Shown: positions 15,112 to 23,413 of the stretch, piece after piece
Position numbering within the stretch: position 1 is the first letter of the stretch
How the letters are laid out: the number at the start of each line of letters is the position of its first letter
Assembly: GCA_963747315.1 (NCBI GenBank)
Contig: CAVVEQ010000015.1
Location: forward strand, 1 to 26,812
DNA: 26,812 bases
Reading direction: 5' to 3'
DNA from: CAVVEQ01 sp963747315
Lineage (GTDB): Bacteria > Chloroflexota > Anaerolineae > Anaerolineales > Anaerolineaceae
Program-made: the position numbers and the translations under genes
The notes under the pieces: model-generated
What the model saw: only the letters and a program-made list of their open reading frames with translations
What the model was told of the DNA's origin: nothing
Databases searched by the model: none

Positions 15112-17775
15112 CTAACCTTGTACCAGCTTCACCCGCTGCTCGGTCAGCAACCCGGCTTCTTCCATCGCAAGCGGACGCATCTTGATCGGGAAGCGGTTGT
15201 GCAACGGGCTGAGTTTAGCGCCCCAGCGGCTTGGATAGGTGAATACGACCTTGATCACCAGGCGCAGGAAACCGCTCATCTGGCTCGCCTCATCGATTTC
15301 CTCCAATCCAGCGTCATCCCACCCACCGGCGAGCGCATAAAAGAAGAAGAATACCGGCATGGCAGGCAGAAGCCCGATAAAGAAGAGGATGATGCTGGAT
15401 ATTTCATCTCCCTGCCAAACGAATTTTGCGACCAGGCTGAGAAACAGGTAGTGTAGTCCGGCTGCCATAAGAGGAGCGGTCAGGGTCTGCCAGAAATAGA
15501 TCTTCTGTGGGAAACAGTACCTGTCTGCAACAAAATAGGCGACGACACCACGGACCAGGATACCGATAAGGTAGGCAAAGACGAGTGCCTCAATTTGAAA
15601 CCTGGCCAGCAGAGCCACCAACAGCACAATTCGGATGATTTGTTCAAGAAGGATCATAACTGCCCGCAGGAATGGGCGGTTCGCACCCAGGAATATTGCG
15701 TCCCCGAGCCAGCCGAAAAACTGGATTGCTCCGAAAATGGTAAGCGGGACGGCAAGAATCGCGGCGCGCTGGAATTCCGTGCCGGATGAACCCAGGATGA
15801 ACTTGGGAGCGACAACCAGTAGAATCGCCCCTAACACCGCGCTGGTGATTGCGCCCCATTTGTAGGATTGCACGCTGTAATACTGGCTGAGTTTCTTATA
15901 GCCGCTAGATATCGCTTCCGAAATTGCCGGCATGATGCCATCAAAAAGGTTGGTGGAAACAGTGAAAGCCAGCAGGAAATTTCCCGCCAGGATCCAGTTC
16001 CCCCAGGCCTCGGAATAGTTCACCAGCCCACTCTGCGTGATCCAGATTTCTAGCGCACTTCCGGCCGCCACGGTCATTCCGCCGAGCATCTCAAAAAACC
16101 CGAAGCGGAAGGTTTCTTTGATGATCTTCCAGTCGAAGTGCGCCATAAATAATATGCTGACTTTGTAACCGATCCTCCGGTATAGCCACATGCCTAAAAG
16201 GAAATTACATAATTCCAGCGCGTATGCCGCGGCACCCAGGCCGAGAACGCCGCCCATTGAAGCTCCCATTTGCGGGTTGGCTTTCCCCCAGGCATAAAAG
16301 ATTGGGACCAGCGCCAGCTGGGTGAGAACTGGCCAGACGATCGCCCAGGCTGCGTCCAGGTAGCGAGCATAATCATTACGCTGCAGACCGTTCAGCGTAG
16401 TACGGAAGACCCCGTAAAAACCGGGTACCTGGATCAGGGTATGCATGATGATGCTCCAGGCGAAAAGTGCGTAGGGAGTGCGGACGATCCCGAGAGAGGT
16501 TGCCATCACCACGATCGCCACCTGGATTGCACCTGAGAGCGCCTGCCACCAGAGATATACCTGGACATACTTGATTCCCCGGCTGGGATCAGAAACCCGG
16601 TACTGGCTGAGGTATTTCATCGCCGCCACAGAAGTACCCAGGTCGAAAAGAGCCCACGTGAGCCCGAAGAATTGAACGACGCGTCCCCACATACCCAACG
16701 CCTGGGCGGAGGGAAGGATAAATTGCGGCAGGATCAGGTTTTGGTAAATGATCAAAGGGATGAACAGGATGATCCCAATACCCATACCCACAAGCAATCC
16801 TGAGAGTGGTCGGTGGAATCCGACCTTTTCCCAATCTGTGGTTGCCTCTTGGGTGATATATTTTTTTCTATCCGCTACGATCGAATCCAACGCTTCGGGG
16901 TGCCGCAGGCTCCAGCGGCGTACAATGATAAAAGTGCCGAAGAAAATTGCTATCATTGCAGCTAAAAAGATCAACAGGGTAGAACGCTCCTGCCCATGCG
17001 GCACAGGAGAAATCGGGTAATCTGCAAAGGAAAGCGGGGTGGCCCCCGCCGAACGCTCCACCAGGGAATAGATCAGGTAATTAAAATATCCCCAATCCTG
17101 GATTTGAGGGTTCGCTTCCCCGGAAAACCAGGCGGTAAGGAGAAATACACCACCTGCGGAGGGGGCAATCGTTCCTGCCGGCAGGTACCACAGGACGCCT
17201 TCCGGTTCTTCATACCCACTCACTAACGCTTCTGCACCGGAGGGTAATCCATCCACCCGGGAGCGTTCGCGGATCTGTGGCGCGCCGTTCCAGACTATCT
17301 CGGTTAATAACTGGTCTTTGGGCTGACTGACATCCCGAACCTGAATGACTGCAGGATCCTGTTTTGTACTAAAAAGTGCGGCCAACCATATAAAAAGGTT
17401 AAACCCTCCTGCGTTTTCACTTGTGGTTTCCACCAGGCTGAGAGGTTCCTCTTCGACCGTCAGGGAAACATTCTCTCCCAGCAAGGATTGGATCTGATCC
17501 TGTGAGGTATCAGGGCCCGGAACCAGGATCAACCCGGTGCCTCTCCTGACAGCATCAGCAATCGCTTCGGAGGATGGAATCCTCCCATTCAAGACAATCA
17601 CATCCGCATCAGCGGGATCTTCCACAAATTTATTCCCTGCCAGGTCGAGTGCAGTCTTCACCCCTCCATTCTCCCCCGCAAAATAAACATTCCGCGGTGA
17701 TATCTGCTGGGTTGGGTCAGGCGCGCAGGCGCTGAGGAGCAAGCAAACCAGGAAAAGGGCAAGTATCTTTTTCAT
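15112..17775 (-). CDS. Fusion: lipoprotein-signal extracytoplasmic domain plus MOP/polysaccharide flippase
   Basis: An 887-residue protein in one unbroken frame. Residues 1-17 are a lipoprotein signal with lipobox LLSAC (Cys17). Residues 18 to about 262 form a soluble domain with alternating strands and helices (VIVLNGRIPSSEAIADAVRR, GLILVPGPDTS, GVLWYLPAGTI), resembling glutamine amidotransferase-like domains found beside membrane proteins. A helix at about 265-286 returns to the cytoplasm. From about 325 on there are 12-14 transmembrane helices like the MOP exporters (Wzx/MurJ/MATE superfamily): QYRVSDPSRG, GVFRTTLNGLQRNDYARYLD, FLGANRPFLRA. Such proteins flip lipid-linked sugars. No glycosyltransferase is nearby. 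The start has no clear ribosome binding site. The gene lies 24 bases after the 17800-18165 gene. Confidence 0.8.
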   Translation of the reverse strand: MKKILALFLVCLLLSACAPDPTQQISPRNVYFAGENGGVKTALDLAGNKFVEDPADADVIVLNGRIPSSEAIADAVRRGTGLILVPGPDTSQDQIQSLLGENVSLTVEEEPLSLVETTSENAGGFNLFIWLAALFSTKQDPAVIQVRDVSQPKDQLLTEIVWNGAPQIRERSRVDGLPSGAEALVSGYEEPEGVLWYLPAGTIAPSAGGVFLLTAWFSGEANPQIQDWGYFNYLIYSLVERSAGATPLSFADYPISPVPHGQERSTLLIFLAAMIAIFFGTFIIVRRWSLRHPEALDSIVADRKKYITQEATTDWEKVGFHRPLSGLLVGMGIGIILFIPLIIYQNLILPQFILPSAQALGMWGRVVQFFGLTWALFDLGTSVAAMKYLSQYRVSDPSRGIKYVQVYLWWQALSGAIQVAIVVMATSLGIVRTPYALFAWSIIMHTLIQVPGFYGVFRTTLNGLQRNDYARYLDAAWAIVWPVLTQLALVPIFYAWGKANPQMGASMGGVLGLGAAAYALELCNFLLGMWLYRRIGYKVSILFMAHFDWKIIKETFRFGFFEMLGGMTVAAGSALEIWITQSGLVNYSEAWGNWILAGNFLLAFTVSTNLFDGIMPAISEAISSGYKKLSQYYSVQSYKWGAITSAVLGAILLVVAPKFILGSSGTEFQRAAILAVPLTIFGAIQFFGWLGDAIFLGANRPFLRAVMILLEQIIRIVLLVALLARFQIEALVFAYLIGILVRGVVAYFVADRYCFPQKIYFWQTLTAPLMAAGLHYLFLSLVAKFVWQGDEISSIILFFIGLLPAMPVFFFFYALAGGWDDAGLEEIDEASQMSGFLRLVIKVVFTYPSRWGAKLSPLHNRFPIKMRPLAMEEAGLLTEQRVKLVQG

Positions 17776-17799
17776 GATTGATTTTTTGTCATTTCCGGG

Positions 17800-18165
17800 T
17801 CACGCACCCATAACTGGAACCCTGATATCAAACATGGTGTTTCCAATATTATCGGTGGTGGCTGCATTGAGGATAATCTTCTTGCCAGTATCAAATATGT
17901 CGCCGTCCACCCGCATAGTGCGTGGCGAGCCTAAACCTACCGGACCGCCCTGCTCCCAGGAAAATTCCGCTTTGCGGAAGTTTGTGGAGTCAAACGTCAT
18001 GGTGATTGCAGCAGCATCGTTTGATTTTTCGCCTGCCTCGACGGGACCGATCCCGATAAAGGTTGTGGCATCTGCAAAGCTTTTCAGGCTGAAACCGAAT
18101 CCTAAATCGTGATTCTTTACCGAAACAATAACGAGTTGTTTTGCCAGCTGGAAGGAAGGAATCAT
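17800..18165 (-). CDS. Small soluble protein, unknown function
   Basis: A 121-residue protein I do not recognise. It is rich in short beta strands (QLVIVSVKNHDLGFGFSLK, AAAITMTFD, MRVDGDIFD, TMFDIRVPV) separated by Gly-rich turns, which suggests a compact beta sandwich or barrel. There is no signal peptide and no membrane segment. The start has only a weak GAGAAT-type signal. It stands first on the minus strand after the AT-rich divergent gap and 24 bases before the lipoprotein/flippase fusion, so the two are probably one transcript. Codon use resembles its neighbours. It could be a partner of the fusion protein, but nothing in the sequence proves it. Confidence 0.55.
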   Translation of the reverse strand: MIPSFQLAKQLVIVSVKNHDLGFGFSLKSFADATTFIGIGPVEAGEKSNDAAAITMTFDSTNFRKAEFSWEQGGPVGLGSPRTMRVDGDIFDTGKKIILNAATTDNIGNTMFDIRVPVMGA

Positions 18166-18493
18166 TTATTCTCAATATTATTCTTACATTTTACACGAGG
18201 AGCGTGGTTCCTTCCGTCGTGAAAATATTCTTGATAGAATTATTATCTTCTGAGATCTGGCAGAGAGAAATATTTCTTGAACTCGCCGGGAAGCAACCTC
18301 ATACTCAACAAAACCAGTTGACGATTTGACCCCGTTGACCTTCCGAAATATATCGTAAGAACTCACAGCCCACTTAATATTGAATTCATTTTTATTCCCC
18401 CTTTCCTTTCGTTTTCAAATTCCTAATAATTCTCTAGTAACATATTAAGATATATATCATCTAATTTATATAATATTATAGGTGGAGGTCTCT
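18166..18493 (+). other. AT-rich divergent intergenic region
   Basis: A 328-base gap between the minus-strand 17800-18165 gene and the plus-strand thioredoxin gene, distinctly more AT-rich than the coding sequence. Three direct TTGAC copies lie at 18318-18322, 18326-18330 and 18335-18339, about one helical turn or less apart. A TATAAT at 18469-18474 is a possible plus-strand -10, though it would leave a very short leader before the GGAGG at 18484-18488. Short open frames here have no ribosome sites or family resemblance. Confidence 0.4.
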
Positions 18494-19108
18494 ATGAAAA
18501 TTTTTACTTTATCAGTGTTTTTCTTAGTCTCATCTCTTTTCCTTGTCGCATGCGCAGCACCAGTAATTCCAAATGAGGTTATCCCTGCTGATCAAGCTCC
18601 GCAGCCGGTTGAAACTATTCCTCTCCCGGATTCGGAACCTGCGTCAGAATCGACCAATGTTGCCACTGGCTGGCAGGATGAAGTTTTAATTGATGTGAAT
18701 ACGCAATCAGATTTTCGGATTTCCGATTTTGCTGGAAAGGTGGTGCTTTTGGAAACCATGGCAATGTGGTGCACAACTTGTAAACGCCAGCAGCAGGAAG
18801 TTGTTGCCCTTCATCAAACCCTTGGCGAAAGGGATGATCTGGTAAGCGTGGTTCTCGATGTGGATCCCAACGAAGATTCAAAATCGCTCGCACAATACAG
18901 CATCGACAATGGGTTTAATTGGATCTACGCTGTATCCACCTCAGAAGTAAGCAAGGGGCTCGCGTCTACGTTCGGAAATCAATTCCTGAATCCGTCCTCC
19001 GCGCCTATGCTGATCATTGATAAAGATGGGGTCGCTCACCCCTTGGCATTTGGTGTTAAATCAGCCAACGATCTTCTTGCCCAGCTGCAACCCTTCCTAA
19101 TTGATTAA
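18494..19108 (+). CDS. TlpA-like thioredoxin-fold lipoprotein
   Basis: A 204-residue exported lipoprotein. The signal peptide ends in a lipobox FLVAC with Cys20 to be lipidated. A Pro/Glu-rich linker (about 22-58) leads to a thioredoxin-like domain. The active site is MWCTTCKRQ (Cys93, Cys96) after the strand VVLLET, and SSAPMLIIDKDG contains the cis-proline strand. TlpA/ResA-type proteins reduce disulfides outside the cytoplasmic membrane, for example during cytochrome c maturation, and receive electrons from CcdA-type carriers. One such carrier follows 30 bases downstream. The frame opens at a GTG four codons earlier, but GGAGG lies between it and the ATG at 18494, which sets the start. Confidence 0.9.
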   Translation: MKIFTLSVFFLVSSLFLVACAAPVIPNEVIPADQAPQPVETIPLPDSEPASESTNVATGWQDEVLIDVNTQSDFRISDFAGKVVLLETMAMWCTTCKRQQQEVVALHQTLGERDDLVSVVLDVDPNEDSKSLAQYSIDNGFNWIYAVSTSEVSKGLASTFGNQFLNPSSAPMLIIDKDGVAHPLAFGVKSANDLLAQLQPFLID

Positions 19109-19138
19109 TTCGAAGAAAATCGAAAAGGTGAAACCGAG

Positions 19139-19810
19139 ATGGAACAGAATATCACCAGCTTCACGCTTGGGCTGATCGCAGCCGGCAGCCCATGCGTGAT
19201 CCCGCTGTATCCTGGTTTCCTGGCCTATCTTGCAGCCCAATCTTCTGCCGGGATCCAGGTGAAACGCCAATATCTTGGTTTTTTTGTGCTGGCTGGTGTG
19301 CTCCTGATGATGCTCATCCTGGGTGGCTTAATCGCCCTGCTGAGTATCTCAATCGGAAGCGCGATGAAATTCCTGATCCCGGTGGTGGACCTGGTCATCA
19401 TCTTCCTGGGGGTCCTCCTGCTCTTCAACGTCAATCCATTTAAACAGATCCGTACCATCCGATCCCCGGTATTAAAAAATCCGTACGTGAATGCTTTTAT
19501 TTACGGGATGTTATACGCGCCAATCTCGCTTCCCTGCTCAGGAGCCTTACTGATCAGCATTTTTGCCATATCGTTGAGCAACCAGGAAGTGCTAAGCCGG
19601 TTATCCACCTTTCTCTGGTTCGGTTTGGGTTTTGGGATTCCCCTCCTCGTCCTTTCCCTGATGGCGGGGGCAGCCCAGAAATCACTGACCGGTTTTTTCG
19701 TACGGTACAACCGCTGGATTAACATCGGGGCTGGTCTTCTATTAATTGGAATCGGGATCTACGATCTTAACTTGAATAAAGACCTCCTCGGTTGGCCGGG
19801 TAATGTTTGA
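19139..19810 (+). CDS. CcdA/DsbD-type transmembrane thiol-disulfide carrier
   Basis: A 223-residue membrane protein with six hydrophobic segments. The two redox cysteines of the CcdA/DsbD-beta family are in place: Cys19 in AGSPCVIPLYP and Cys133 in ISLPCSGALL, each in the first helix of its three-helix repeat. The family moves reducing equivalents from cytoplasmic thioredoxin to the outside. The acceptor here is very likely the TlpA-like lipoprotein encoded 30 bases upstream. No cytochrome c assembly gene lies in the window. GGTGA stands eight bases before the ATG. A bidirectional terminator follows 43 bases after the stop. Confidence 0.9.
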   Translation: MEQNITSFTLGLIAAGSPCVIPLYPGFLAYLAAQSSAGIQVKRQYLGFFVLAGVLLMMLILGGLIALLSISIGSAMKFLIPVVDLVIIFLGVLLLFNVNPFKQIRTIRSPVLKNPYVNAFIYGMLYAPISLPCSGALLISIFAISLSNQEVLSRLSTFLWFGLGFGIPLLVLSLMAGAAQKSLTGFFVRYNRWINIGAGLLLIGIGIYDLNLNKDLLGWPGNV

Positions 19811-19853
19811 TGCAAAAGAATCGAAAGTTTTGCCCTCCATACGCGAGAAAAAT

Positions 19854-19878
19854 GACCTGTCGATTTGACAGGTCTTTT
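19854..19878 (+). terminator. Bidirectional intrinsic terminator
   Basis: GACCTGTC (19854-19861) and GACAGGTC (19867-19874) form a perfect 8-bp stem around GATTT, followed by TTTTATT. On the other strand the stem is followed by ATTTTT. It ends the CcdA-like transcript and can also serve the convergent gene ending at 19896. Confidence 0.85.
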
Positions 19879-19895
19879 ATTACGATTTAAACAAA

Positions 19896-20371
19896 TCACC
19901 CATCATCGTACGCTTTTCGTAATATCCCCATATCCAGCTTTTTCATCTTCAACATGGCTTGCATTATATTCTGGGTTTTGGCTAGGTCCTTTCCATCCAT
20001 CATCTCCAGAAATTCATTGGGGACAATTTGCCAGGAAACACCAAAGCGATCCTTCAGCCAACCGCACTGACTCTCTTCCCCGCCATCCGCGGTCAATTTC
20101 TCCCAAAGTCGGTCCACTTCCTCCTGGGAATCGCAATGTACCAACAAGGACATTGCTTCGGTGAATTTAAATTCAGGGCCTCCGTTTAGGGCTATGAATT
20201 CCTGCCCGTCAAGTTCAAAGGCGACGGTCATGACCGATCCCGGTTCCCCGGGTGTACCCTCCGCGTAGCGGCTTATTGATGTAATTTTTGAATTCTTAAA
20301 AGAGAAGTGTAAAGCCTGGCGGCTTCCTCTGCCTTCCCGTCGTACCAAAGATGCGTGGTGATTTTCTGCAT
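19896..20371 (-). pseudogene. PhnB-like VOC family protein, single frameshift
   Basis: The true start is the ATG at 20371 (MQKITTHLWYDGKAEEAARL), with GGAGG eight bases upstream. After LYTSL the frame must shift at the TTTT at 20301-20298 to continue as FKNSKITSISRYAEG and on to GSVMTVAFELDGQEFIALN, WLKDRFGVSWQIVPN and the stop at 19896. One missing T in TCTTTTAAG restores a protein of about 158 residues, the usual size of PhnB-like (3-demethylubiquinone methyltransferase-like) VOC proteins. A 193-residue reading frame from 20477 has a meaningless N-terminus. Except for this break all family motifs are intact, so it could be a recent mutation, a sequence error or a translated slip. VOC proteins use a paired beta-alpha-beta fold to bind metals or small ligands; the substrate is unknown. 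Confidence 0.85.
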
Positions 20372-20502
20372 GATCTTTTCCTCCATGCGAAATTAATTGG
20401 ATAAACATCACCGAATATAGCATATTTAAAGAATTGAAATCAAGTAATGACCGGGTTAAAAGCCGACCGGTTCTCATTCAAAATAGGAACAGTGAAAAAT
20501 GG

Positions 20503-21492
20503 TCAGGTTTTGCGCAATCTATCCAACCGCCATTCACTACGGTCGGAGAACTTTTGCGGGTCCATATCCAGCATTTTCCAATTCTGGAGCACGAAATTCA
20601 GGAGTGAAAGACCGCGTGCTGCAATAAATGCGTCAATTTCACCGTCCCACCGTTCCGGCCAGGGGGAGATATCGCGGTAGCCTTCTTCGAAAGCAGCACG
20701 CATGCGGGGATAGTCGTCTTCGTCCTGGTAGTAGTACAGCGAAATGGCAATATCCTGCACCGGCCAACCGAGGATAAGGTCCTCAAAATCGATCGGTGAA
20801 AGAACCCCTTTGGAGGCGCGTATGTTCCACTGGTGCAGATCCCCGTGCATCACCCTGGTATCTTCTCCGCTTTGAACCAACTGAGCAATCGCTGCTCCAG
20901 CACTATCGTGCCAATGTTGGAACTTCTTACGTTGCCCGGGTGTCATCATTCCCGAAGTACTCTCATCGAAGATCACAACCGGCTCAGGGAAGTAAAAAAC
21001 CCGGTCGAACCGGAGAATATCTCGTTCGCTGGCAAATTGAAAATTACTGGCTTGTTCGTGCAACTGCGCCATCAGCCGCCCCTGCAAACGAATGTTTTCA
21101 TGCGTAAGCCTGGATGCCAGGTCCACTCCCGGAACCCAGGAGAAAACGGCGCAGGTTCTTTCTTCTGGAACGCCGGGTGCCATTGCACTGGTGACAAGTC
21201 TCCCATCGCGTGCCAGTAGCGGCCGGGGAACACTGAGAGTGGTATCCCGGGCTAGCGCCTCCAACCATTCCATCTCAGCCTCGGTATGATCGCGGGTGTG
21301 ACCTCCCTCGGGCAAACTAACTCGCAGGATATACCTATCGTCGGGAGTATCAACTCTGAAGATTGCGTTGAGGTGGTTGGTGAGTAATCTTAACTGTTGG
21401 TAATTAAGGTTGTAAAGATTCAGTGCGTTCAGCGCGAGCGTGCGCAACCTGGCTCCACGCCCTCGCTTGGAGAGTTTATCGAATTGTTTCAT
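20503..21492 (-). CDS. Aminoglycoside phosphotransferase/homoserine kinase II-like kinase
   Basis: A 329-residue kinase-like protein of the APH superfamily. The catalytic loop HGDLHQWN (216-223) and the metal-binding DFED (235-238, preceded by LSPI) are intact. The N-lobe has YILRVSLPEGG (54-64) as the nucleotide-binding strands and EMEWLEAL as the helix carrying the conserved Glu. Members phosphorylate small molecules such as aminoglycosides, choline or homoserine; the sequence alone does not tell which. I see no Shine-Dalgarno. The ATG lies 13 bases after the stop of the aldo/keto reductase gene, so translation may depend on the upstream gene. Confidence 0.85.
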   Translation of the reverse strand: MKQFDKLSKRGRGARLRTLALNALNLYNLNYQQLRLLTNHLNAIFRVDTPDDRYILRVSLPEGGHTRDHTEAEMEWLEALARDTTLSVPRPLLARDGRLVTSAMAPGVPEERTCAVFSWVPGVDLASRLTHENIRLQGRLMAQLHEQASNFQFASERDILRFDRVFYFPEPVVIFDESTSGMMTPGQRKKFQHWHDSAGAAIAQLVQSGEDTRVMHGDLHQWNIRASKGVLSPIDFEDLILGWPVQDIAISLYYYQDEDDYPRMRAAFEEGYRDISPWPERWDGEIDAFIAARGLSLLNFVLQNWKMLDMDPQKFSDRSEWRLDRLRKT

Positions 21493-21505
21493 CTAAACTG
21501 GTTTT

Positions 21506-22489
21506 TTACCAGCGCTGGTGCACCAGTCCGCGGATATACCTGTCATAGATGGAGCGGGTGGTTTTCATGGCTTCTTCAGAAAGCGCGGGCAGATCGGCAG
21601 CGGCGAAGTTCTCCTCCGCCTGGGAGGGGCGTTTGGCGCCCGGGATGGCACAGGTGACCGCGTCGAACATAAGGATCCAGCGCAGGGCGAACTGGGTCAG
21701 GCTAATTCCCGCCGGACAGACTGCTTTCAATTCATCGACCGCTTTGAGGCCGGTTTCATAATCCACCCCCGAGAAAGTTTCTCCTACATCGAATGATTCC
21801 CCATGCCGGTTGAAATCACGGTGGTCATCCTTGGCAAACACAGTATCCGGTTTAAGCTTGCCGGTAAGCATGCCCGAGGCTAACGGAACCCGCGCCAGGA
21901 TGCCGACCTTCCGTTTCTTCGCCTGCTCGAAGAACAGTTCAGACGGGCGCTGGCGGAAAATATTGAAGATGATCTGGATGCTCTGCACGTTGGGGTACTC
22001 GATCGCCTTCAGGGCTTCCTCCACCTTTTCCACACTCACCCCGTAAAAGCGCAGTTTGCCCTGTTTCACCAGGTCATCCAGGATTCCGTAAAGCTCAGGT
22101 TGGTAGTAGGTAGAAGGAGGTGGGCAGTGAAGCTGGAGGAGGTCAATGCAATCTGTATCCAGGTTTTTCAGGCTGCGCTCAACGAAGGCGGTGAGGTTGT
22201 CGCGGTTGTAGCCAGCCGCGGTGTGTGGATCCAACCGGCGGCCGGCCTTGGTGGCGATGAAGATCTTCTCGCGGCTCTCCTTGCGCAGCTTCGCGCACAA
22301 GCGTTCACTCAGCCCGTCACCATAGACATCGGCGGTATCAAAGAAATTCACACCCATCTCGATGGATTTGTGCAAAGCTGCCAGGGATTCCTTATCATCC
22401 ACCTGCCCCCAGGCACTTCCAATCGCCCATGCGCCAAAGCTTAAAGCCGAGATTTTCCAGCCGGTTCTTCCCAATTCACGATATTGCAT
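21506..22489 (-). CDS. Aldo/keto reductase
   Basis: A 327-residue NAD(P)H-dependent aldo/keto reductase with the full catalytic tetrad: Asp51 and Tyr56 (FFDTADVYGDG), Lys81 (FIATKAG) and His121 (LLQLHCPP). The start MQYRELGRTGWKISALSFG is typical of the family members related to plant and bacterial general stress reductases. LTQFALRWILMFDAVTCAIP and GAKRPSQAEEN in the last third form the cofactor-phosphate pocket. It reduces aldehydes or ketones; the natural substrate is not readable. GGAGGG lies 5-6 bases before the ATG. The kinase gene follows 13 bases later and is probably co-expressed. Confidence 0.9.
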   Translation of the reverse strand: MQYRELGRTGWKISALSFGAWAIGSAWGQVDDKESLAALHKSIEMGVNFFDTADVYGDGLSERLCAKLRKESREKIFIATKAGRRLDPHTAAGYNRDNLTAFVERSLKNLDTDCIDLLQLHCPPPSTYYQPELYGILDDLVKQGKLRFYGVSVEKVEEALKAIEYPNVQSIQIIFNIFRQRPSELFFEQAKKRKVGILARVPLASGMLTGKLKPDTVFAKDDHRDFNRHGESFDVGETFSGVDYETGLKAVDELKAVCPAGISLTQFALRWILMFDAVTCAIPGAKRPSQAEENFAAADLPALSEEAMKTTRSIYDRYIRGLVHQRW

Positions 22490-22551
22490 GATCTTCCCTC
22501 CGGTTTATTTTGTCTAATTATCCCATGAGTGGTGCTTGTGATTTCTTTCTC

Positions 22552-23178
22552 TTACCAATTATTCCTATGAATTTTCCTCTGCACATCTATCGGGTATTGC
22601 GTGATCCGCCTTGCACTTTCCGCCGGGAAACCGAGAGCCAGGTAGCAAGGAACCTCATATCCAGCCGGGATATGCAGGATCTTCCGCAGGCTTTTCCGTT
22701 CATTTTCAAAGGGGATGCGGGTCACTCCGAAGATTCCCTCGCTGGCTGCTGCAAGAAGGAGGTTTTCAATACAGCACCATATCGATGCCAGGCAGTTCAA
22801 CGAGCTTAAAGACTCAGGTTTTAAGAGCGGTCCGGGAGAATAAAAGCAAGGAAGGATCAAAGCGCCGGCGTTCAAGAGCATCGAATGCTGCTTCGGTATG
22901 GCATCGATATAGCATTCCCGCTGGGAGGGTTCCACCAAACCCCAGCGATCGACGATATTGGTTGCGCCTTTGATCGTTTCCGGGGCATGAATGTGCTTCA
23001 CAATCTCAACCCGTTTCTCAGGATCCTGAACCAGGATGAATTCCCAGCGGCGCAAATGATCATTCGTTGGTGCTTTCAAGCCTGCTTCCAGGATTTTCAA
23101 TATGATTTCACCAGGGATCTCCTTGGGGGCAAAATCACGAATGGTTTGCCTTGCTGCGATAGTCTCATAGATATCCAT
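22552..23178 (-). CDS. Nitroreductase family protein
   Basis: A 208-residue FMN-dependent oxidoreductase. MDIYETIAARQTIRDFAPKE is the standard N-terminus, with the Arg pair that holds FMN phosphate, and LKAPTNDHLRRWEFILVQD is the next cofactor segment. SLSSLNCLASIWCCIENLLL and AAASEGIFGVTRIPFE form the central helix and the FMN loop. Family members reduce nitroaromatics, quinones or flavins, or remove halogens, using NAD(P)H, as homodimers. The tail after LALGFPAES is short. GGAG with a 5-base spacer precedes the ATG. A 10-bp perfect palindrome lies about 25 bases upstream of the start. Confidence 0.88.
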   Translation of the reverse strand: MDIYETIAARQTIRDFAPKEIPGEIILKILEAGLKAPTNDHLRRWEFILVQDPEKRVEIVKHIHAPETIKGATNIVDRWGLVEPSQRECYIDAIPKQHSMLLNAGALILPCFYSPGPLLKPESLSSLNCLASIWCCIENLLLAAASEGIFGVTRIPFENERKSLRKILHIPAGYEVPCYLALGFPAESARRITQYPIDVQRKIHRNNW

Positions 23179-23202
23179 CTTTTCTCCATAACTGCAACGA
23201 AT

Positions 23203-23212
23203 TTCTCGAGAA
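23203..23212 (-). promoter_or_regulatory. Palindrome upstream of nitroreductase (possible operator)
   Basis: TTCTCGAGAA is a perfect 10-bp palindrome 25-34 bases before the nitroreductase start codon, in a region free of genes. The position suits a repressor site. No regulator gene is adjacent, and a 10-bp palindrome can occur by chance. Confidence 0.25.
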
Positions 23213-23413
23213 TCTTTTTTCCAGTAAGCCTACCGATAACAAATAAGTTTATCTTGAGTCATTGAAACCATTTCTAAGTAATTTGTTGATTTGGATGATC
23301 AACTAAAAATGACTGGAGTGCGGCATGGACCATCGCGTATACAAACTCGTAAAGCGAAGGTGTCACGAAACCGGCTTTATTGGTTTCCTCTACACCTCTA
23401 TCAATAAATTTGA

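Noticed and set aside
18184..18366. 60-codon minus-strand frame in the divergent gap
   Set aside because: GTG start without ribosome site, AT-rich, no recognisable domain, and it covers the likely regulatory region.
20372..20477. N-terminal extension of the PhnB-like frame
   Set aside because: It is the wrong frame; the conserved N-terminus lies in another frame starting at 20371.
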